Positions 34,248 to 41,839 of a stretch of DNA of 57,509 nt are shown here, one piece after another (position 1 is the stretch's first letter; every line of letters begins with the position of its first letter). Origin of the DNA: RZYY01 sp036794825 (lineage in GTDB: Bacteria > Bacteroidota > Bacteroidia > Bacteroidales > 4484-276); assembly GCA_036794825.1 (NCBI GenBank), contig DAIRGA010000031.1, forward strand, positions 1 to 57,509. Direction: 5' to 3'. The translations under genes and the position numbers were made by a program. The notes under the pieces are model-generated. The model searched no databases. It was not told the DNA's origin and saw only the letters and a program-made list of their open reading frames with translations.

Positions 34248-35489
34248 TCATTCATTGACCAACCCTGCAAAAGCCTCTATTTCATCTTCAAGTTCATTTT
34301 TGGCCAGCAAACCATTTACAAGATCATCGGGAATAAGCTCATTTGCAGCACCGAGCAACATCCCAAGCACCATGCCCCTGTGCACGCTGTCGCCGCCGGC
34401 ATTAACGTTGGCCAGCAACGCTTCCTTGAAACCGAAACCGTATTTCCATGCCAGGTACATTACCATAGGCGTTCCGTGCTCAGCAAAACAAGCGGTGGAG
34501 AAAATCTTTTTCAACACCTCTGATTCGGGATGCTCAACAGCAAATTTCTCCAGATTCCACGGTGCATCTGCAAATTCGGCATGAAGCTTCCACATGATGT
34601 CGGCAGGTACATTGCCCATTCCACCATGTAGCTGGTATTGAGCAAACAATTCTGCTCCGGTGTATTTCGGCAAACTCATTTTGGCGGCCATTCTTTTCAT
34701 CGTCTCAACGGGATCATTGCCATGCACCAGATCGTTAAGCAGCGGAACAGCCACGGCCAGCGAGGCTGATACGTTTTCGCTGTGATGCGTAAGATATTGG
34801 TGTCCAATGGCATAACCCAGAGCATTGGGCGCGTCGCTGAAAAGCAGCGAGAGCACCAGAGGCCTGATCATTCCACCCATTGCATTGATGCCGGCATAAT
34901 GATACTGGTTGTCGGCACAGGCAGCCGGCGGCATTCCTTTTGAATAATTCACGAACCATGCTCTAAGGTACCCCTCGGTGTAGGGATCGTTGAAATTGCC
35001 CGGAGTGGTCATGAACTCAACAAAAGCTTCGAGGAATTTCTCAGGATAATAGCCGCCATTTTCAACAACATTTCGCATCAAAACCCTGACCAGTTGGGCG
35101 TTCAGCGTGTTTTCACCGGCTTTTAGTCCATAGTGGTAATGGTAGCGATCGTTGATTTTAACCACTCCCTTATCGTCAACGCCAAATCCATTTTCGTTGA
35201 AATTGTTGTAGGTAGTATCGTAAAACTTCAGCTGCTGATGCAGAATATCGTATTTACGGCCTGATTTTTCGGCAGCTGCAACATCGGGTTTGTATTTGGC
35301 GCCCACCAACGCTGCTTCGACATGCTTGTCGGGTGGCGCAAGGTAACCCTCAACATAGCCGCCAAGGTATTTCGGAATATTCAGGGTGTTGTAAAACCAA
35401 TGGGCAGGCATTGCCAATGCATCGCCGATGAACAAGCCCCATAAGGCATTCCTGATGCGGGTCTTTTCGTGTAAATTTTTTGCTTTCAT
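34248..35489 (-). CDS. ADP-ribosylglycohydrolase family protein
   Basis: This 413-residue cytoplasmic protein has the all-helical DraG/ARH fold signs: IRNALWGLFIGDALAMPAHWF near the N-terminus (the GDALG-like metal-binding segment), AGINAMGGMIRPL in the middle, and FKEALLANVNAGGDSVHRGMVLGMLLGA near the C-terminus, corresponding to the family's AGGDTDT metal-binding motif with SVHR in place of TDTN. The Asp of GGD remains, but the altered motif may change metal binding. Enzymes of this family remove ADP-ribose from proteins or small molecules. The start is set at ATG 35489; a longer frame to 35534 adds residues without family resemblance. It converges on ggt with a 36-bp gap. The target is unknown. 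Confidence 0.82.
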   Translation of the reverse strand: MKAKNLHEKTRIRNALWGLFIGDALAMPAHWFYNTLNIPKYLGGYVEGYLAPPDKHVEAALVGAKYKPDVAAAEKSGRKYDILHQQLKFYDTTYNNFNENGFGVDDKGVVKINDRYHYHYGLKAGENTLNAQLVRVLMRNVVENGGYYPEKFLEAFVEFMTTPGNFNDPYTEGYLRAWFVNYSKGMPPAACADNQYHYAGINAMGGMIRPLVLSLLFSDAPNALGYAIGHQYLTHHSENVSASLAVAVPLLNDLVHGNDPVETMKRMAAKMSLPKYTGAELFAQYQLHGGMGNVPADIMWKLHAEFADAPWNLEKFAVEHPESEVLKKIFSTACFAEHGTPMVMYLAWKYGFGFKEALLANVNAGGDSVHRGMVLGMLLGAANELIPDDLVNGLLAKNELEDEIEAFAGLVNE

Positions 35490-35639
35490 AGCTGTAGGAT
35501 ACAGGTTTAGACAATAAAAACACCAAACCTGCATGAATGTTTGGTAATGGCACTGGCATATCCCGGAATAATGATTGGCTGATCTATTTCACTTGAAGGA
35601 TTTGAGTGAATGAATGGGGTGACTTTCCGGTGTCACATA

Positions 35640-35678
35640 GTCACCCGGTGAATCAAATCAATTTACTGCCGAAATTGC
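35640..35678. repeat. palindromic element, copy B (left half)
   Basis: GTCACCCGGTGAATCAAATC followed by AATTTACTGCCGAAATTGC matches the left half of copy C. The right half is missing, but GAATGGGGTGAC-like sequence at about 35610-35624 just before it resembles a right end, so this may be a junction of two damaged copies. It sits downstream of the DUF2442 gene. Confidence 0.65.
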
Positions 35679-35736
35679 CTGAGGAGGATTGAACATAATC
35701 CTATTGGATTGAACTGCAATGAAAGTGCTAGCAGCA

Positions 35737-36009
35737 TCAAACCTGCTGGCGCTCTGCAAAGGCTGGTTCTTTTTGAGAGGGGTTGTAATCGTGGAGAAAT
35801 TCCGGTGCAAAGTCAGCTCCATTTTCCCATTCTAATGTAAATGGATTTAGCCTGAACTTTTTAAAGTAAGCCAAATCCTTTAATGGTTCAAAAATTTCTC
35901 CTGTTAACAAAGGTTCAAAATTGATCCGCTTTGAAGTCCCATCATTGAACCTTAATTCAAGAATGAAATGTTCGACATATTTCGCTTGCGTGACCTTTAT
36001 TGTTAACAT
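35737..36009 (-). CDS. DUF2442 family protein
   Basis: This 90-residue protein matches the DUF2442 family in length and pattern: an N-terminal strand MLTIKVTQAKYVEHFILEL, a strand-turn with LRFNDGTSKRINFEPLLTGEIFEPLKD, then FKKFRLNPFTLEWENGADFAPEFLHDY, where the LEWENGADFAPEFLH block is the family's best conserved part. The last about 10 residues (SQKEPAFAERQQV) are extra. The function is not established; the family often sits next to DUF4160 genes, as here (38 bp downstream of one), and the pair has a toxin-antitoxin-like layout. The module is bracketed by copies B and C of the 76-bp repeat. Confidence 0.85.
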   Translation of the reverse strand: MLTIKVTQAKYVEHFILELRFNDGTSKRINFEPLLTGEIFEPLKDLAYFKKFRLNPFTLEWENGADFAPEFLHDYNPSQKEPAFAERQQV

Positions 36010-36047
36010 GGTATGATCATTTTAATGGTTCTATTTTAAATAACGGA

Positions 36048-36275
36048 TTATTTTTGCTCAAGTAGTTTCCAGTTCAACAGCAATTCTTCCTGGTGCAAAT
36101 CAAGCCATTCATAAATCAATCTTAAGGCTCTCCTCGGTAACTCTCCTTTTACAATGCCATCCTGGATATTAATCGTGGCCTCATAATCCTGATATTTAAC
36201 ATGAAAATGAGGTGGCTGATGGTCATAATAAAACATCTAAACCATGATTCCATAAGATCTTGAAATCTCCGGCAT
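36048..36275 (-). pseudogene. DUF4160 family gene with an in-frame amber codon at codon 13
   Basis: From ATG 36275 the frame reads MPEISRSYGIMV, then TAG (36239-36237), then MFYYDHQPPHFHVKYQDYEA and on to the stop at 36048. The first residues match the usual DUF4160 N-terminus (MPxISxFxGIxIxMFxxDH), so the amber codon replaces a residue normally present just before the MFYYDH segment. The ATG at 36236 follows the stop directly, so a 62-residue protein could still be made by reinitiation. The conserved HQPPHFHVKY and LPRRALRLIYEWLDLHQEELLLNWKLL parts are intact. It is upstream of the DUF2442 gene in the same direction. Confidence 0.8.
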
Positions 36276-36356
36276 TCGTTTTTAATTTTTGTAAAGATTG
36301 CGAAAATAACAATTTTGGATAACCCTGAAAAATCTTCTCAAGACCTCACTGCTCCA

Positions 36357-36432
36357 GTCACCCGGTGAATCAAACCAAAATTCCACAGAAATTGCAAACC
36401 TGGTGGGTGATTGAAAGAATTCACCGGGTGAC
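36357..36432. repeat. 76-bp palindromic element, copy C (best-preserved)
   Basis: The left end GTCACCCGGTGAATC and the right end GAATTCACCGGGTGAC form a nearly perfect 15-bp terminal inverted repeat around a 45-bp centre. No reading frame lies within. It sits upstream of the DUF4160/DUF2442 pair and before lipA, in about 320 bp (36276-36595) that otherwise holds only the lipA promoter region. Confidence 0.85.
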
Positions 36433-36570
36433 CTTACTCAATTTGCTGATTGTTCATTTTGTTTATGTCTACATACAAAAACATGTTTTTTTATTCAATA
36501 CAGTGAATAAACTGAATAAAATCCGGAAAAATCGGCAAATCGGAATCAAAACGGGTCATGGCAAATTCTC

Positions 36571-36578
36571 TAATTTTG
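36571..36578 (+). promoter_or_regulatory. -7 promoter element for lipA
   Basis: TAATTTTG matches TAnnTTTG and lies 17 bp before the ATG at 36596. No clear -33 TTG is present. Confidence 0.5.
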
Positions 36579-36595
36579 TGGCCAAATTCAATTGA

Positions 36596-37453
36596 ATGAC
36601 CGATCAACCCAAACGCAAGCCAGACTGGCTGAAGATAAAGATTCCATCGGGGAAGGAGTATGTGCAGGTGAAGGAGATCGTGAACCGGCACAAGCTGCAC
36701 ACCATCTGCACCAGCGGACTGTGCCCGAATATGGCCGAGTGCTGGGGTCGCGGCACTGCCACATTCATGATCCTGGGCGACATCTGTACCCGCTCGTGTA
36801 AATTCTGCGCTACAAAAACCGGCAGGCCCGGAGTGGTTGATCAGGATGAGCCCGGAAATCTTGCTGAGTCAGTGCGGCTGATGAAGCTGAAGCACTGCGT
36901 GATCACATCCGTTGACCGCGACGACCTGCCGGATGGCGGCGCTTATCACTGGGCTGAAACCATCAGGCAGGTGAAGGCGTTGAACCCCGCAACTACCATC
37001 GAAGCGCTGATCCCTGATTTTATGGGGAAAAGTGAATTGATCCAAATGGTAATTGACGCAGGGCCGGATGTAATATCTCACAACCTCGAAACGGTTCGGC
37101 GATTGACTCCCGAAGTCCGGAGTGCGGCTCAATACGAGCGTAGTCTTGAGGTAATCAGGCAAATTACTGCTTCCGGACTTACAGCCAAATCGGGGATAAT
37201 GGTTGGCCTGGGCGAAACCAACGACGAGGTGGTCGAAACGATGGACGATCTGCTGGCCGCCGGCTGCCATGTGATGACCATCGGGCAATACCTTCAGCCT
37301 ACAAAGCAGCATCTGCCTGTGGTTGAGTATATTCACCCGGATAAATTTGCCAAATGGAAAGAGATAGGGCTGAAGAAGGGGTTCCGGTTTGTGGAGAGCA
37401 CGCCGCTGGTCAGGTCGAGTTATCAGGCGGAGAAGCATGTGATGAAGAAGTAA
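36596..37453 (+). CDS. lipA: lipoyl synthase (radical SAM)
   Basis: This 285-residue enzyme inserts two sulfurs into octanoyl-protein to make lipoate. The auxiliary cluster motif CTSGLCPNMAEC (Cys at about 41, 46 and 52) and the radical-SAM motif CTRSCKFC (about 67-74) are both present, followed by DRDDLPDGGAYHWAETI, the VISHNLETVRRLTPEVR block and the C-terminal VRSSYQAEKH, whose Ser binds the auxiliary cluster in known LipA. The length is normal. It is followed by lipB after 115 bp that include heptamer repeats, so the two genes of lipoate synthesis are probably one transcript. Confidence 0.97.
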   Translation: MTDQPKRKPDWLKIKIPSGKEYVQVKEIVNRHKLHTICTSGLCPNMAECWGRGTATFMILGDICTRSCKFCATKTGRPGVVDQDEPGNLAESVRLMKLKHCVITSVDRDDLPDGGAYHWAETIRQVKALNPATTIEALIPDFMGKSELIQMVIDAGPDVISHNLETVRRLTPEVRSAAQYERSLEVIRQITASGLTAKSGIMVGLGETNDEVVETMDDLLAAGCHVMTIGQYLQPTKQHLPVVEYIHPDKFAKWKEIGLKKGFRFVESTPLVRSSYQAEKHVMKK

Positions 37454-37455
37454 GT

Positions 37456-37525
37456 AGTAGGCAGTGGGCAGTAAGCAGTAGGCAGTGGGCAGTAAACAGT
37501 AGGCAGTAAACAGTAGGCAGTATGT
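37456..37525 (+). repeat. ten tandem 7-bp units (AGTRGGC type) between lipA and lipB
   Basis: Units in order are AGTAGGC, AGTGGGC, AGTAAGC, AGTAGGC, AGTGGGC, AGTAAAC, AGTAGGC, AGTAAAC, AGTAGGC and a degenerate AGTATGT. The array begins three bases after the lipA stop codon and lies within the untranslated spacer. Its copy number may vary between strains. Confidence 0.9.
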
Positions 37526-37568
37526 TCAGTCTGGAAATCATATAGTTAAATTCATTAAATAAGAGAAT

Positions 37569-38294
37569 TTGAAAGAAAAAACTTCCACCGAATTTATTAA
37601 CCTGGGACGGATTGGCTACCAGGAGGCATGGGATTACCAGGAAAAGTTGTTTGGCGAAAACCTGAAAAACAAAGCCGCCGGGTTGCCCACGCGCAACTAC
37701 CTGATCTTCTGCGAACATGAGCATGTGTACACCCTCGGCAAAAGCGGCTCGGAACACAACCTGCTGGCTAACAACAAACAGTTGCAGGAGCTGGGAGTGA
37801 CCTTTTACAAGACAAACCGCGGCGGCGACATCACCTACCACGGTCCCGGACAAATTGTTGGCTACCCAATCCTCGACCTCGAAAATTTTGGACTTGGCGT
37901 GAAGACCTATGTAGAAAAACTGGAAGAGAGCATCATCGTCGCGCTATATCATTACGGGATCAAAGGCGAACGACTTCCCGGCGCTACCGGCGTTTGGCTG
38001 GATGTGGATAAACCCGGCAAAACCAGGAAAATCTGCGCCATCGGGGTAAAGGCCAGCCGACATATCACCATGCATGGATTCGCTCTCAATGTAAATACTG
38101 ACCTCAACTTTTTCAATCTGATCAATCCATGTGGCTTCACAGATAAGGCGGTTACCTCGCTGGAGAAGGAGTTGGGGGAAAAACAGGATTTTGGGATAGT
38201 AAACGGTATTGTCAGGGAAAGATTTGCAGAAGTATTTGGACTAGAGATCACTATACCAAAAAACACAAAAAACTACCCCGGAAGCGAAATTTGA
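37569..38294 (+). CDS. lipB: lipoyl(octanoyl) transferase
   Basis: This 241-residue enzyme transfers octanoate from acyl carrier protein to lipoyl domains, making the substrate of LipA. Signature segments are GLPTRNYLIFCEHEHVYTLGKSG, RGGDITYHGPGQIVGYPILDL, KICAIGVKASRHITMHGFALNV with the catalytic Lys, and LINPCG with the catalytic Cys. The start is TTG 37569: there is no ATG in the N-terminal region, and an in-frame TAA at 37560-37562 closes the frame immediately upstream, so the rare start is forced unless translation begins even further inside. It is coupled in function with lipA upstream. Confidence 0.95.
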   Translation: MKEKTSTEFINLGRIGYQEAWDYQEKLFGENLKNKAAGLPTRNYLIFCEHEHVYTLGKSGSEHNLLANNKQLQELGVTFYKTNRGGDITYHGPGQIVGYPILDLENFGLGVKTYVEKLEESIIVALYHYGIKGERLPGATGVWLDVDKPGKTRKICAIGVKASRHITMHGFALNVNTDLNFFNLINPCGFTDKAVTSLEKELGEKQDFGIVNGIVRERFAEVFGLEITIPKNTKNYPGSEI

Positions 38295-38309
38295 TCCATT
38301 GAAAACAAC

Positions 38310-38317
38310 TACTTTTG
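38310..38317 (+). promoter_or_regulatory. -7 promoter element for the L,D-transpeptidase gene
   Basis: TACTTTTG matches TAnnTTTG and lies 16 bp before the ATG at 38334. A TTG six bases upstream of that ATG is an unlikely alternative start. Confidence 0.5.
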
Positions 38318-38333
38318 CCACCTCAAATTGACC

Positions 38334-39023
38334 ATGAAACGACTACTCATTTTACTCATCGCACTATTTGTAATTGCCGGGACTTTGCCTAATAATCCCA
38401 TCAAAGTTGATCATTCAGAGGAGGTTACTCTGTTGCAGCGTCTGATGACGAACAAGCCAACGAACAGTAGTTTTATGCCCGGCGCAAAAGTCCTGGAACT
38501 TGCATTGAAAGGATACCAAAAGCTATTGAAGAACGACAGCGTTCCCCATCCCGAAATCCTTACTGTAGTAGATTTCAGCCTGCCTTCGGATAAGGAGAGA
38601 ATGTGGGTTTTCAATCTAAGCACGGGCAAACTGTTGTTTAACAGCCTGGTGGCGCATGGTCGAAATTCGGGAGACATTATGGCTTCGAAATTCTCCAATG
38701 TTCCCGGGTCATATACCAGCAGTCTTGGTTTTTACCTTACCGGCGATATTTATCAGGGTAAACATGGCCTCTCGCTCTATCTCGACGGACTGGAGCAGGG
38801 CATCAACGACAATGCAAGGGAGCGCGCCATTGTGATCCACGGCGCCGATTACGCTACCCACAAATTCATCAATCAGCACGGAAGGCTCGGCCGAAGCTAC
38901 GGATGTCCGGCGCTCCCTCCGGAAATCACTCAGGATGTGATCAATACCATCAAAGGGGGATCATGTTTCTTCATCTATGGCCAGGACAGTGATTATCTTT
39001 CGGGATCACCATTTTTGAATTAG
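38334..39023 (+). CDS. exported murein L,D-transpeptidase catalytic domain protein
   Basis: This 229-residue protein has a signal peptide (residues 1-17, MKRLLILLIALFVIAG). The catalytic domain has LTVVDFSLPSDKERMWVFNLSTGKL, LVAHGRNSGD, and the active-site block IVIHGADYATHKF...GRLGRSYGCPALPPE, with His and the nucleophile Cys in SYGC. This corresponds to the L,D-transpeptidase catalytic domain family distinct from the classical YkuD group. It should cut or form L,D-cross-links in periplasmic peptidoglycan. The next gene, transcribed towards it, is a second L,D-transpeptidase of a different type. Confidence 0.85.
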   Translation: MKRLLILLIALFVIAGTLPNNPIKVDHSEEVTLLQRLMTNKPTNSSFMPGAKVLELALKGYQKLLKNDSVPHPEILTVVDFSLPSDKERMWVFNLSTGKLLFNSLVAHGRNSGDIMASKFSNVPGSYTSSLGFYLTGDIYQGKHGLSLYLDGLEQGINDNARERAIVIHGADYATHKFINQHGRLGRSYGCPALPPEITQDVINTIKGGSCFFIYGQDSDYLSGSPFLN

Positions 39024-39076
39024 GGAGTTCCGATTTTTTTGATGATTTATCTCCAATTCACCGCAATCGGATTTCG

Positions 39077-40726
39077 TTACTTCACCCCTCTGGCATACGA
39101 AGGTTTCTGCCGCAGAGCGCTGCTTACCAGCTTATCGCGCTCATATACATCCTTTCGGAAGTTAATCTGATCATTGCCATCAACCCAGGAAGTGAAATAT
39201 ACGATGACTACCGGGATAGGGCTGGTGAATTTCACGGTTTGCTCTTTGCCCGAATACATGGCCTTGCGTATGCTGCTCTCGTCCCACTCCGGCTTGTCGG
39301 AAAGCAGGATTTTTGCCAGATCAAATGGTTTCTCAATCCTGATGCAGCCGGAGCTGAATGTGCGCTCATCCCTCTTAAATAGTTCGCGGTTGGGTGTATC
39401 GTGGATGTAAACGTCGTACTGGTTGGGAAACATAAACTTCACCCACCCGAGTGCGTTGTCCTCGCCAGGCTCCTGCCTGACCATATAGGGAAAATTTTTT
39501 CGCCCGTGTTTCGACCAGTCAATGGTGGCCGGATCTACTTCATTTCCATCGAATGTGAGTACCTTCATGTTTTTCTTTGCGAGGTATCCAATATCTTTTT
39601 GCACTGCAGGAATTACGTCCTTGTTGAGGATTCCCGGTGGCACAACCCAGGTCGGGCTGAACACCAGGTAAGTCATATTGGCTGTAAAAGCGGGGGTTTT
39701 GCGGTAATTCTTTCCCACGATGGCCCTTGAATTGAGCAGCGTGTCGCGGCCGTTGAGTAAATCCATTTCGAAATTGGCAATATTGACCAGGATGAATTTC
39801 TCGGGTGCTCCCACGGGCAGCCATCGCAGGCGCTCCATATTCACCCGCACCATATCGGCGCGCTGAGCGGGAGTAACATTTAAGGCATCCACCGTCAGCC
39901 TGCCGATTACGCCATCATCGTTAAGGCCGTGCCTGCGCTGAAACATCTTCATGGTTTTCTCCAAAACATCATCATACAGCACCAGCATAGTGTCGGCAAC
40001 GGGATAGTTAAGATGAGCAAGCCTTTTTCTTATTTTTGGGATCACCGGGTTTACATCACCGGGTTTCAAAGCCTTGGCCACCGAGAGTCTTGGCCAGTCG
40101 TCGTTTTCGATCGAGCGATAAAAAACCAGTTCACTCTTAAGCAACTGGTAGCTGCGATAGCCCGGCAACAATTGGTTCAGTTCATGAACCACACCGGTGT
40201 TGGAAACGGCTCTTTCCAACCGCTCGTTAAGCAGCAATTCCGGCTCTTTGCGCTGGATTTTCCAGTTGGCATCGTTTTTTTCGGGATCAACCTTGCCAAA
40301 ATACAAATGTGCGCCGAGCAGCAAAAAGGCATCGGTGAGCAAAATATCAATCTTCATCAGCATTTCAGTATCATTGGATTTGCCGGCGGCTACCTGCGGA
40401 TAATACTTCAAAATCAGCTCCTGATGGTAATCGGAAGGCTGTAAACCGTGCAGGTCGATGGAGTTGATCTGCTGAATCATTGCTTCAGCGTTGGCTGTAA
40501 TTCCATTTTGGCTGGTCCAGGCCGAGTTATAAAAACGATTGGCATAAAACCGTGGCATCAACTGACTGGAGTAAAGACGCTCGCCATCAATCCTGTAGCG
40601 GTCGCCTTCGGGTTTGTTCTCCACAAAGTGGCGGATGGCATCCCTCAGTTGCTGGTCATCGGCCAGAGCCATGTGGCTGAATGCAAAGCAGCCAAAGATA
40701 GTCAGGAATAAAAATCTTTGAAACAT
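39077..40726 (-). CDS. L,D-transpeptidase (YcbB/LdtD-like) with peptidoglycan-binding domain
   Basis: This 549-residue protein is set to start at ATG 40726, giving a signal peptide (FLFLTIFGCFAFSHMALADDQ region). Residues about 25-225 are a helical scaffold domain; a peptidoglycan-binding domain follows (about 250-300: VLEKTMKMFQRRHGLNDDGVIG, DALNV); then the YkuD catalytic domain with PTWVVPPGIL, an insertion, and the active site YIHDTPNRELFKRDERTFSSGCIRIEKP split around the conserved His and the nucleophile Cys in SSGC. Layout and length match E. coli LdtD/YcbB, which makes 3-3 cross-links. It converges on the smaller transpeptidase gene with a 53-bp gap. Confidence 0.93.
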   Translation of the reverse strand: MFQRFLFLTIFGCFAFSHMALADDQQLRDAIRHFVENKPEGDRYRIDGERLYSSQLMPRFYANRFYNSAWTSQNGITANAEAMIQQINSIDLHGLQPSDYHQELILKYYPQVAAGKSNDTEMLMKIDILLTDAFLLLGAHLYFGKVDPEKNDANWKIQRKEPELLLNERLERAVSNTGVVHELNQLLPGYRSYQLLKSELVFYRSIENDDWPRLSVAKALKPGDVNPVIPKIRKRLAHLNYPVADTMLVLYDDVLEKTMKMFQRRHGLNDDGVIGRLTVDALNVTPAQRADMVRVNMERLRWLPVGAPEKFILVNIANFEMDLLNGRDTLLNSRAIVGKNYRKTPAFTANMTYLVFSPTWVVPPGILNKDVIPAVQKDIGYLAKKNMKVLTFDGNEVDPATIDWSKHGRKNFPYMVRQEPGEDNALGWVKFMFPNQYDVYIHDTPNRELFKRDERTFSSGCIRIEKPFDLAKILLSDKPEWDESSIRKAMYSGKEQTVKFTSPIPVVIVYFTSWVDGNDQINFRKDVYERDKLVSSALRQKPSYARGVK

Positions 40727-40826
40727 TGATATAATTTTCAGAAGAACATTACCGGTAACGAAATGTTTACCAAAAAAAATAATCATTCTAATTGTTTTCC
40801 GGCTAAGACGATCGGAGATGGAGTCT

Positions 40827-40907
40827 TAGTATGGCTCCCGGCTATACTATGACTAAGAGAAAACTCCTTCTGATTTAGCGATAGGATCGCTTGGAGCGAT
40901 ACTATCG
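40827..40907. repeat. direct repeat R1 left of the PIN-toxin module
   Basis: TAGTATGGCTC... through ACTCCTTCTGATTTAGCGAT to ACTATCG repeats at 41677-41755 with about 88 percent identity; the last about 46 bases differ at one position. It contains the palindrome GCGATAGGATCGC/GCGATACTATCG also found at 51020 and 57376. Confidence 0.8.
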
Positions 40908-40916
40908 TCTTTCGAA

Positions 40917-40931
40917 AAATGTATACATTTG
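40917..40931 (+). promoter_or_regulatory. promoter -7 element overlapped by a palindromic operator candidate
   Basis: AAATGTATACATTT (40917-40930) is a perfect 14-bp palindrome, and TACATTTG (40924-40931) inside it matches TAnnTTTG. The overlap is what self-repression by an antitoxin would need; that use is inferred. Confidence 0.55.
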
Positions 40932-40944
40932 CACTAATTACCTT

Positions 40945-40952
40945 AGAAGGAG
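40945..40952 (+). promoter_or_regulatory. strong Shine-Dalgarno sequence for the antitoxin gene
   Basis: AGAAGGAG lies 10 bases before the ATG at 40963. Good Shine-Dalgarno matches are rare in this window, so this one may reflect transfer from another lineage. Confidence 0.5.
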
Positions 40953-40962
40953 TTAACTGAAA

Positions 40963-41196
40963 ATGAACACATCAACACATTTCGCCTTAAATGACAATTA
41001 CTTCAAAAGCCTGGATACGGCTGCAAAGAAGCAATTGATCATCAAGCTTACCGAGTCCATTGATGAACCGGCCATTGAATCCTACGATTTCTCAACCTGT
41101 TTTGACGCCTGGGATGATGAAAAGAGCGCCCAACAGATTTTTGACGATATCCGGAAAGACCGCGTAAACATAAGCACTCCAGAGGATTTGCAATGA
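40963..41196 (+). CDS. antitoxin of a PIN-domain (VapC-type) toxin module
   Basis: This 77-residue protein has an N-terminal part with a likely short strand and helix (FALNDNYFKSLDTAAKKQLIIKLTESI split over 27 residues) and an acidic C-terminal part (FSTCFDAWDDEKSAQQIFDDIRKDRV) that would wrap the toxin. It overlaps the PIN toxin gene by four bases (ATGA), a classic antitoxin-toxin order. The N-terminal half does not show an obvious AbrB or RHH motif, so its DNA-binding type is not clear. The palindrome at 40917-40930 is a candidate operator. It stands between direct repeats R1 and R2. Confidence 0.8.
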   Translation: MNTSTHFALNDNYFKSLDTAAKKQLIIKLTESIDEPAIESYDFSTCFDAWDDEKSAQQIFDDIRKDRVNISTPEDLQ

Positions 41197-41591
41197 AATA
41201 CCTTCTTGATACCAATATCTGTATTCATTATTTCAAAGGAGACACGAAGGTAAGCAACAGGATACAAAAAACAGGGTTTGACAAAGTTGCAATTTCCGAA
41301 ATAACCTTAGCTGAACTCTATTACGGCGCTGAAAAAAGCCAGCGAAAAGAGAGTAATTTGAAAGTTATCGAAAACTTCGCAGAAAATATTATCGTCATCC
41401 CAATTTTTGGTGCACTGAGGATTTATGGCAGCGAAAAAGCTAGGTTGAGACAAAAAGGCACTGCCATTTCTGATCTTGATCTATTAATTGGCGCTACCGC
41501 AATTGCCGGTAATTTAATTATGGTGACCAGAAATGTCGGGGAGTTCCAACGATTGAGAGGTATTCAAATTGAAAACTGGATAGATGACTAA
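41193..41591 (+). CDS. PIN-domain toxin, VapC family
   Basis: This 132-residue protein is a complete PIN nuclease. The first acidic residue is in MKYLLDTN (Asp6), followed by ISEITLAELYYGAEKS with the conserved Glu, and DLDLLIGATAIAGNLIMVTRNVGEFQRL, with the third and fourth acidic/Asn positions. Such toxins cleave tRNA or other RNA to stop translation. All catalytic positions are present, so the toxin appears functional, unlike the RelE-type toxin at 31752. The gene overlaps its antitoxin by four bases. Confidence 0.93.
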   Translation: MKYLLDTNICIHYFKGDTKVSNRIQKTGFDKVAISEITLAELYYGAEKSQRKESNLKVIENFAENIIVIPIFGALRIYGSEKARLRQKGTAISDLDLLIGATAIAGNLIMVTRNVGEFQRLRGIQIENWIDD

Positions 41592-41676
41592 ATTATCCGT
41601 TGTTTTCTTCAGGCTTGCATCTTACTAATGAATTTACTTCACAGCTAAGAAACGATAGAATCGCAAGTGAAGTGAT

Positions 41677-41755
41677 AGTATGGCTCTCAGCCATCCTTTG
41701 ACTAAGAAAAACTCCTTCTGATTTAGCGATAGGATCGCTGGGAGCGATACTATCG
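41677..41755. repeat. direct repeat R2 right of the PIN-toxin module
   Basis: This is the second copy of R1 (40827-40907), same orientation, ending with the same palindrome GCGATAGGATCGCTGGGAGC... to CTATCGC. Together they bracket the antitoxin-toxin genes. A further degenerate copy of the start may lie at 41653-41676. Confidence 0.8.
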
Positions 41756-41800
41756 CTGGAAGGATAGCACTGGAAATGTTTCCCAAATATCAGGTTTCTG

Positions 41801-41808
41801 TATATTTG
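41801..41808 (+). promoter_or_regulatory. -7 promoter element for icmF
   Basis: TATATTTG matches TAnnTTTG and lies 31 bp before the ATG at 41840. Confidence 0.5.
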
Positions 41809-41839
41809 CCGTTGAAAACAAACGAAAATTCTGAAACTC

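Noticed and set aside
37456..37525. possible CRISPR or minisatellite array
   Set aside because: Units are only 7 bp with no spacers, so this is a simple tandem repeat.
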